Of a stretch of DNA of 11,076 nt, positions 7,633 through 11,076 are shown piece by piece. Source of the stretch: Anaerolineae bacterium. Lineage in GTDB: Bacteria; Chloroflexota; Anaerolineae; JAAYZQ01. The stretch is from contig JAFGIA010000276.1 of the NCBI GenBank assembly GCA_016929795.1, forward strand, positions 1-11,076, read 5' to 3'. The number at the start of each line of letters is the position of its first letter. Positions within the stretch are counted from its first letter, which is position 1. The translations under genes were made by a program, and so were the position numbers. Under the pieces are notes generated by a model, which did not search any database, was not told the origin of the DNA, and saw nothing but the letters and a program-made list of their open reading frames with translations.

Positions 7633-7985
7633 CCCTTTACACGGATGCTGACGTCCACGGAGGGTTAGCCTCCCAGGTTCGCCGGAGAGGGTTCGACGCG
7701 ATCTCGGCCTATGAAGCTGGCAACGGGAGCCTGGACGACCCCGATCAATTGGAGTATGCGACCAGTCAAGGGCGGGCGATCCTGACCTGTAATGCCAAGG
7801 ACTTTGTCCCACTACTGGAAAAATGGTACCAGGCCGATCGCGACCATTACGGTGTGATTGTCTCAGAGCAGATTCCCATTGGCGAGATGCTGCGGCGGGT
7901 TCTACGTTTACTAAACACGATCAGTGCAGACGAAGTGAAGAACGCTTTCTACAATCTCGCCGAGTTTGCGGATCGGGCCAACTAG
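7602..7985 (+). CDS. DUF5615 PIN-like toxin (predicted RNase)
   Basis: The 127-residue protein matches the DUF5615 (Mut7-C-like) PIN-fold family. PIN-type acidic positions are visible: D15/D17 in YTDADVHGGLA, D45/D46/D48 in the SLDDPDQLEYA segment, and D67 in ILTCNAKDF. The spacing is that of the usual 'dexD ... sDeeil ... vlTxDxDF' pattern, with T/N replacing the more common L/D in the last motif (TCNAKDF). Family members are predicted metal-dependent RNases that act as toxins with DUF433 partners. The gene overlaps the antitoxin by 31 bases in another frame. Its TAG stop is followed after one base by the remnant psi-1, so the module's right border is within a couple of bases of foreign sequence. 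Base composition is visibly less GC-rich than the genes to the left, consistent with a different origin. Confidence 0.8.
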   Translation: MADQGARLFVALYTDADVHGGLASQVRRRGFDAISAYEAGNGSLDDPDQLEYATSQGRAILTCNAKDFVPLLEKWYQADRDHYGVIVSEQIPIGEMLRRVLRLLNTISADEVKNAFYNLAEFADRAN

Positions 7986-7986
7986 C

Positions 7987-8055
7987 AAGGATTTTGCGTG
8001 CCAGGTGCCGGTCACCTTGCCGGAGGCGCTGCAGGAGCAGCTCGCACAACGCTAA
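7987..8055 (+). pseudogene. psi-1: C-terminal tail remnant of a SPATA20-family gene
   Basis: Translated in frame from 7987 this gives KDFACQVPVTLPEALQEQLA followed by QR and TAA. It aligns with the last 22 residues of the intact protein ([22 protein letters not shown]), so it is equivalent to residues 672-693. No upstream part of a gene body remains: the DUF5615 toxin ends at 7985. The CxxxxC tail of which this retains the second cysteine and the natural stop is kept. It is a non-functional stub, evidence of a second gene copy whose body was replaced or deleted where the TA module now lies. Confidence 0.85.
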
Positions 8056-8100
8056 CCTTCTGCTCATAGGAAAAAGACAACGTCATGGATATCGATCAAG

Positions 8101-8150
8101 CGTGAACCGCGGAAGGAACCACAGGTGGGTGGCATTCTTTTCGGTTCACG
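8101..8150. repeat. Inverted repeat in the gap between psi-1 and the CopG antitoxin
   Basis: CGTGAACCG (8101-8109) and CGGTTCACG (8142-8150) are perfect 9-base inverted copies with 32 bases between them. They sit in a 210-base gap (8056-8265) with no gene. A second, weaker pair GTGTAG (8222-8227) / CTACAC (8257-8262) lies just past the antitoxin stop. These may be the trace of a decayed mobile element end or an operator; nothing else in the gap is recognisable. Confidence 0.45.
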
Positions 8151-8265
8151 GATGAATCCAACACATCCGACAACAGCAAGATCATCACTAAAGACTGTCA
8201 CACTGTACTTGTGATCGGCATGTGTAGTCATTCATATACCCCTTCTCTCGCTGTATCTACACTTG

Positions 8266-8541
8266 TTACGCGGTTTCGGGCGACGCATCTTTCCAAAGCT
8301 TCTCCTGGACCCACAGGTTGAGCAGCGTCTCAGCCGATATCCCTCGTTCCTCGGCAACCCCGCTCAGCATCCGCGACAACTCCTTGTCAAGTGCGTAGTA
8401 CGTCACCTCAGTTTCGATGTCAACTTCAAAGTCCGCGGGTTCGGTCTGATCCCAGTAGTCGGCAAGGTCATGGGTATCCCAGAAATCGCCAATCTCCTTA
8501 TAGGAACTGGCTTTTGAAATCGTGCTCTTACCTTCGTTCAT
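8266..8541 (-). CDS. CopG/BrnA-type antitoxin of the BrnT-like module
   Basis: The 91-residue protein matches the CopG_antitoxin type used with BrnT toxins: a linker-like N-terminus with SYKEIGDFWDTHDLADYWDQ (the toxin-binding 'E(I/A)xxFWDxHDxxDYWD' signature), then FEVDIETEVTYYALDKELSRML and a helical C-terminus GISAETLLNLWVQEKL consistent with a ribbon-helix-helix DNA-binding domain (about 45-85). Such antitoxins cover the toxin active site and repress the operon. ATG 8541 is preferred because GGAGA (8550-8546 on the minus strand) lies four bases upstream; an in-frame ATG at 8556 adds MSGDD but has no site. The start overlaps the toxin gene by 14 bases. Gene order is toxin first, antitoxin second. 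Confidence 0.85.
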   Translation of the reverse strand: MNEGKSTISKASSYKEIGDFWDTHDLADYWDQTEPADFEVDIETEVTYYALDKELSRMLSGVAEERGISAETLLNLWVQEKLWKDASPETA

Positions 8542-8812
8542 ATCGTCTCCGCTCATTGCGTGTCATATCTCTTGCTGATAGAATCAATGCACGTCCATCA
8601 CGCTTGTGTATGAAAAAGATAATCAGGTAGCGCCCGGCATCCGTTTGCCCAAAAGCACTGTAGACATTTTCACCGACTCGATGTCCCTTCTCAACCCGTC
8701 GGAAAAGAGGTCGGCCGGTTAACGTCTCTCTAGCCTCATGTTGGCGTACATCGTGCTTTTCTTCCAGCTTCTCTACAACATCTTCCAGCCAAATGATGCC
8801 AGAGATTCTCAC
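8528..8812 (-). CDS. brnT: BrnT-like RNase toxin
   Basis: The 94-residue protein matches the BrnT toxin family (RelE-like fold, ribonuclease that inhibits translation). Family marks are [20 protein letters not shown] with the following HEARETL helix, [12 protein letters not shown], the [21 protein letters not shown] beta core and the C-terminal [18 protein letters not shown], the conserved 'ARdMtxxERrxYe' end. The reading frame is open further upstream to 8944, but those residues do not resemble the family and run into the promoter. GTG 8812 is chosen because AAGGAGG (8826-8820) lies seven bases upstream. The CopG antitoxin follows with a 14-base overlap. All conserved parts appear intact, so the toxin is probably functional. 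Confidence 0.85.
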   Translation of the reverse strand: MRISGIIWLEDVVEKLEEKHDVRQHEARETLTGRPLFRRVEKGHRVGENVYSAFGQTDAGRYLIIFFIHKRDGRALILSARDMTRNERRRYERR

Positions 8813-8819
8813 TGGCTCG

Positions 8820-8826
8820 CCTCCTT
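8820..8826 (-). promoter_or_regulatory. Ribosome binding site deciding the GTG start of the BrnT-like toxin
   Basis: AAGGAGG on the minus strand, seven bases before GTG 8812, is the best Shine-Dalgarno in the right half of the window and fixes the start. Confidence 0.85.
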
Positions 8827-8843
8827 GATATCCTTCGTGCACT

Positions 8844-8872
8844 ATTGTAATCGGATCGGCTTGAAATGTCAA
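8844..8872 (-). promoter_or_regulatory. Near-consensus sigma-70 promoter of the BrnT/CopG module
   Basis: On the minus strand a perfect TTGACA (8872-8867) and TACAAT (8849-8844) are exactly 17 bases apart. Transcription would begin near 8837, leaving a leader of about 25 bases containing the AAGGAGG site. The promoter ends only about 45 bases from the truncated 5' edge of psi-2. Confidence 0.85.
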
Positions 8873-8916
8873 ACTATGCAAACAGAACCCAGTACCAATT
8901 GTGCTGTCAGTGAAAA

Positions 8917-8943
8917 CCCAGGCGTAGCGGGTTATGCACCCCA
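8917..8943 (+). repeat. Junction repeat, copy A (5' edge of psi-2)
   Basis: These 27 bases match 9800-9826 at 22 positions and lie directly before or at the PHFEKML/PHLEKML homology in both psi-2 and psi-3. The intact gene does not have this sequence there; at most a weak likeness to its [12 protein letters not shown] codons with a deletion can be imagined. Confidence 0.7.
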
Positions 8944-9791
8944 CTTTGAGAAAATGTTGTACGATGAGTCACAGCTAGCCAGAGTCTACCTGCATGCCTG
9001 GCAGGTCACCAGCAACGAGTTCTTCCGCACCATCACCGAAGAGATCCTCGATTACGTGGCGCGCGAGATGACCAGCCCCGAAGGCGGCTTCTACTCGACC
9101 CAGGACGCCGACAGCGAAGGCGAAGAGGGCAAGTTCTTCGTCTGGACGCCCGGCGAGATCCGAGAAGTCTTGGGCGACGACGCGCAAGCGGACGAATTCA
9201 TGTCCGCCTACGGTGTGACTCGGCACGGCAACTTCGAAGGCAAGAACATCCTCGAGTTTGTGGGTGATATGAACCAACGAGCTGCTCTGGCCGAGGCCCG
9301 CCGCGCGCTGTTCGAGGCGAGAGAAAAGCGTGTGCACCCAGGACGCGACGAGAAGGTCCTGACCTCGTGGAACGGTCTGATGCTGGCCGCCTTTGCCGAG
9401 GCAGCACGGGCACTGGATCGCGACGACTACCGCCAGGTGGCCGAGCGCAACGCTGATTTTCTCCTCCGTGAACTGAGACAGGGGAATGGTCGTCTGCTGC
9501 GGACGTGGAAAGCTTGTCCTGAGGGAACCGAAGGAACGGGCGAGGCCAAGCTCAACGGATACTTGGAGGACTATAGCTACCTCATCGAGGGTCTGCAGGA
9601 GCTGTACCAGACCACCTTTGAGCCCCGCCACGCAGACATTGCTGAACGTGGTTCGCGATGGCTACCGGCCCTTCCAGGTCGTCGCCATGGGGGCGCCTGG
9701 CGCCCAGGCCCCGGCTGTCCCGCTCCTGCAGGATCGAGGACTCGTAGAGGGGCGCGCCGCAGCCTACGTCTGCCGCAAATTTGCATGCCAA
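8939..9791 (+). pseudogene. psi-2: SPATA20-family pseudogene, middle part plus tail joined by a deletion with frameshift
   Basis: From 8939 the frame reads [20 protein letters not shown] and continues without a stop through [37 protein letters not shown] and [13 protein letters not shown] to FEPR at 9628, equivalent to residues 264-501 of the intact protein. At 9630 homology jumps, in another frame, to [20 protein letters not shown] through [20 protein letters not shown] and VCRKFACQ (to 9791), equivalent to 619-677. About 117 codons are missing at the join, and the thioredoxin domain and the last 16 residues are absent. The apparent 364-codon ORF (8738-9832) is therefore an artefact: its first part is antisense to the BrnT promoter and its last part is out-of-frame tail sequence. 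The long clean frame suggests recent decay. Confidence 0.9.
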
Positions 9792-9799
9792 GACGGGAA

Positions 9800-9826
9800 T
9801 CCAGGTGTATCGCGTTGTGCACCCCA
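9800..9826 (+). repeat. Junction repeat, copy B (5' edge of psi-3)
   Basis: Second copy of the 27-base sequence at 8917-8943 (5 differences). It directly connects the truncated tail of psi-2 to the PHLEKML start of psi-3. Confidence 0.7.
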
Positions 9827-9945
9827 CCTTGAGAAAATGTTATACGACAGTGCCTAGCTCGCTCGCGTGTACTTATGTCTGCCAAAACTTCACCTGCCAG
9901 GCACCGATCACGGAGCCAGAGGCGCTGCGGGCATAACTGGAATAG
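9822..9945 (+). pseudogene. psi-3: SPATA20-family remnant, two end pieces joined by a large deletion
   Basis: Frame 9822 reads [11 protein letters not shown], then TAG (9855-9857) where the intact gene has CAG for Q275, then LARVY, equivalent to residues 264-280. At about 9874 the homology continues in another frame as YVCQNFTCQAPITEPEALRA, then TAA (9934-9936), L-E and TAG (9943-9945), equivalent to the C-terminal tail from residue 669. About 388 codons are missing at the join, which falls at a tyrosine codon (TAC/TAT) present on both sides. Two nonsense codons and a frameshift make it clearly dead. Confidence 0.88.
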
Positions 9946-9975
9946 GACCGGAGTGTATCGCCAAGTCGCCTTCAA

Positions 9976-9989
9976 AGTCGAAAGCGACT
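9976..9989 (-). terminator. Weak candidate terminator hairpin after hepT
   Basis: AGTCG and CGACT form a 5-bp stem with a 4-base loop just past the hepT stop; only a short T-stretch follows on the minus strand. The stem is short, so this is a low-confidence call. Confidence 0.25.
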
Positions 9990-9996
9990 CCCACCT

Positions 9997-10356
9997 TCAG
10001 CCGAGGTCATCTATGCTGTCGTACTCGGTTAAAAGGGATGTCAGAACGTCAACCAGAGCTGGAAGCTCGTCGGTGACCGTGCGCCAGAGAATATCCAGGT
10101 TGATGTCAAAGTAGGCATGCACGAGCCGGTGCCGCATTCCGATAATCTCATCCCATGGAATGTCCTGGAGCTCGGCGCGGGTAGCTGGGGAAATCCGAAA
10201 TGCGGCTTCGCCGATGATCTCGATTGCTTTGACGAGCGACAGCACCAACATCCGGCTATCACTCAAGTCAGAGCGGGTCTGTCCTCTGGCAAATGCAATG
10301 GCCTCTTGTGCTGCATCGAACATGTGCCGCAGGCGAATCGCATCACTCCTGAGCAT
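9997..10356 (-). CDS. hepT: HepT-like HEPN RNase toxin
   Basis: The 119-residue all-helical protein matches the HepT (DUF86) family: MLRSDAIRLRHMFDAAQEAI at the start, SLVKAIEIIGEAA in the middle, and the catalytic motif RX4-6H realised as R75-HRLV-H80-A-Y82 (RX4HXY). In HEPN/MNT modules HepT is an RNase toxin; in characterised cases its RX4HXY tyrosine is AMPylated by the partner MntA. All motif residues are intact. ATG 10356 is chosen because it gives the usual family start; a longer frame to 10383 would lie deep in mntA. The gene overlaps mntA by 14 bases and lacks a strong Shine-Dalgarno, so coupled translation is likely. The stop lies about 50 bases beyond the end of psi-3. Confidence 0.88.
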   Translation of the reverse strand: MLRSDAIRLRHMFDAAQEAIAFARGQTRSDLSDSRMLVLSLVKAIEIIGEAAFRISPATRAELQDIPWDEIIGMRHRLVHAYFDINLDILWRTVTDELPALVDVLTSLLTEYDSIDDLG

Positions 10357-10642
10357 ACTGCACTTCTGCTTCTGCCAGCACACTCTGGCGAAAATAGCGG
10401 CTGAGATCTTCCGGCGTGCGCAGATCGACCCTCCGTCCTAAGAGGATTGACAATTCTTTTTCCATGCGCGTTATGCCGAACAGACCAGGAGCCGATCCTG
10501 GCTGGAATTCAACCAGGACATCCACATCACTATCATCTCGAAAACGTTCACTCAAGATAGAGCCAAAGAACGCAAGGCGACTGATTTCGTGTTTCCTACA
10601 GAACCTTGCTAGTTTGCTCCTGTCGACCAGCACTTGCACCAT
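10343..10642 (-). CDS. mntA: MntA-like nucleotidyltransferase antitoxin
   Basis: The 99-residue protein matches the minimal nucleotidyltransferase (MNT) fold. The signature GSX10DXD is exact: G27-S28, ten residues, D39-V-D41, followed by VLVEF, with the third acidic residue probably D73 in RRVDLRTPEDL. In type VII-like HEPN/MNT systems MntA acts as the antitoxin by transferring AMP to the HepT toxin. All three acidic residues are present, so it should be active. ATG 10642 is chosen over GTG 10663: the GTG would be only about 9 bases from the predicted transcription start and has no ribosome site, while ATG 10642 has GAGAGG just upstream and a better N-terminus. It is the first gene of the operon and overlaps hepT by 14 bases. 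Confidence 0.87.
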   Translation of the reverse strand: MVQVLVDRSKLARFCRKHEISRLAFFGSILSERFRDDSDVDVLVEFQPGSAPGLFGITRMEKELSILLGRRVDLRTPEDLSRYFRQSVLAEAEVQYAQE

Positions 10643-10679
10643 ACCTCTCACCCCAAGTCGCACTTAACCATCTGTGACA

Positions 10680-10709
10680 ATTGTAGCACAAGCCTGGCCT
10701 CCCTGTCAA
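10680..10709 (-). promoter_or_regulatory. Near-consensus sigma-70 promoter of the MntA/HepT module
   Basis: On the minus strand a perfect TTGACA (10709-10704) and TACAAT (10685-10680) are 18 bases apart, with TG one base before the -10. An 8-base palindrome, ACAATTGT (10677-10684), overlaps the -10 and could be an operator. Transcription would start about 30 bases before ATG 10642. Confidence 0.8.
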
Positions 10710-10787
10710 ACCTGCTGCCGAACTTCTGGGCTGTGGACAATGCGGTGTGTGGCACGGGATGTCCATAGAGCAGTCCTTCACAGCACC

Positions 10788-10920
10788 TATGCCCTCTCGA
10801 AGCCGCACGAGATCGCCATGATCGGCGAGCCGGAGGGCACTGACACGCAGGCATTGCTGAGCGTCGTTCGCAGCGACTGCCGGCCCTTCCAGGTGGTAGC
10901 CCTGGGCTCACCGGCCCAGG
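10788..10920 (+). pseudogene. psi-4: C-terminal remnant of a SPATA20-family gene
   Basis: Frame 10788 reads YALSKPHEIAMIGEPEGTDT, then QALLSVVRSDCRPFQVVALG and SPAQ, which aligns with residues 600 to about 645 of the intact protein ([20 protein letters not shown] and onward). Homology starts abruptly at the tyrosine codon and ends near 10920. Nothing recognisable lies between the MntA promoter and this edge (10710-10787). It differs from the overlapping tail of psi-2 (for example SVVRSDCRPFQ against [11 protein letters not shown]), so it is a separate copy. Confidence 0.85.
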
Positions 10921-11075
10921 TATTCACGCGTGTAAGCGGCGTAGCGCTCGGGTTCCGAGGTCAGTTTGGCTCGAACATCTTTCGCCAATTCGTCGTCGGG
11001 ATTGGCTTCAAGCCATCGGCGCATGGTGAGCCATTTGGCCGCCTCGTATCTGTCCCAGCCGTCTTGGTTAGCCAG
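10908..11075 (-). CDS. Unknown protein, C-terminal end (partial)
   Basis: Fifty-five residues are open on the minus strand from the window edge to TGA (10910-10908). The sequence is hydrophilic and helical-looking, with W and charged residues (DGWDRYEAAKWLTMRRWLEA, then NPDDELAKDVRAKL, ending YAAYTREYLGR). Codon use and amino-acid composition look like a true gene, and it is too close to the edge to be seen as a longer frame. I do not recognise the family. Its last few codons and stop fall inside psi-4 sequence read in antisense, so the natural C-terminus was probably replaced. Given the neighbourhood it might be part of a fourth small module, but that is a guess. Confidence 0.5.
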   Translation of the reverse strand: MANQDGWDRYEAAKWLTMRRWLEANPDDELAKDVRAKLTSEPERYAAYTREYLGR

Positions 11076-11076
11076 A

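Noticed and set aside
8813..8944. Extending the BrnT-like toxin upstream to 8944
   Set aside because: The added residues are unlike the family, include the promoter, and run into the psi-2 edge; GTG 8812 has the strong ribosome site.
8738..9832. A 364-codon plus-strand ORF that could be annotated as a protein
   Set aside because: The first 67 or so codons are antisense to the BrnT-like gene and promoter, the middle is psi-2, and the end is out-of-frame tail sequence. No proper start site exists.
10596..10911. Minus-strand ORFs of 70 and 87 codons upstream of mntA
   Set aside because: They run through the MntA promoter and antisense of psi-4, and show no recognisable protein features.
7129..11076. 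A transposon, integron or CRISPR explanation for the mosaic right half
   Set aside because: No transposase, integrase, attC-like array, repeated spacers or clear target-site duplications were seen; the only repeats are gene fragments, the 27-base junction and short inverted repeats.

Overview
This is a GC-rich bacterial window. Gene content and high-GC codon use suggest an environmental Chloroflexota-type bacterium (Anaerolineae/Caldilineae-like), but that placement is an impression from gene style. No rRNA, tRNA, CRISPR array, transposase or integrase was seen.

Left part (1-3526), plus strand: a compact co-directional cluster. It holds the 3' end of a TolB/PD40-type beta-propeller protein, an alkyladenine-type 3-methyladenine DNA glycosylase, a fumarylacetoacetate hydrolase (FAH) family enzyme, a PLP-dependent threonine/serine dehydratase and a HAD-family pyrimidine 5'-nucleotidase-like phosphatase that overlaps the dehydratase. 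The FAH-dehydratase gap carries a small cluster of hairpin repeats. A convergent minus-strand gene (3561-4754) encodes a single-pass membrane protein whose C-terminal half looks like a peptidase-MA fold without a visible zinc motif.

Centre (5047-7128): an intact 693-codon thioredoxin-domain protein of the DUF255/SPATA20 (YyaL) family, with a C-H-W-C active-site-like motif.

Right part (7129-11076), the unusual region: three complete small toxin-antitoxin (TA) modules alternate with decayed fragments of further copies of the SPATA20-family gene. The order is: intact gene; DUF433 antitoxin + DUF5615 PIN-like toxin (plus); tail fragment psi-1; CopG-type antitoxin + BrnT-like toxin (minus); psi-2 (middle + tail joined by a deletion and frameshift); psi-3 (short start + tail joined by a larger deletion, with nonsense codons); MntA nucleotidyltransferase + HepT HEPN toxin (minus); tail fragment psi-4; and a truncated unknown minus-strand ORF whose stop codon lies inside psi-4. 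Residues 672-677 of the intact protein are represented in psi-1, psi-2 and psi-3 as well, so at least four copies of the gene must have existed here. Each TA module has its own near-consensus sigma-70 promoter with the same -10 hexamer, TACAAT, and tightly overlapping genes. I read the region as an expanded paralog array that has collapsed by deletion and accumulated or retained TA cassettes between the remnants. Whether the modules caused the breaks, stabilise the locus, or simply settled in non-functional DNA cannot be decided from the sequence.
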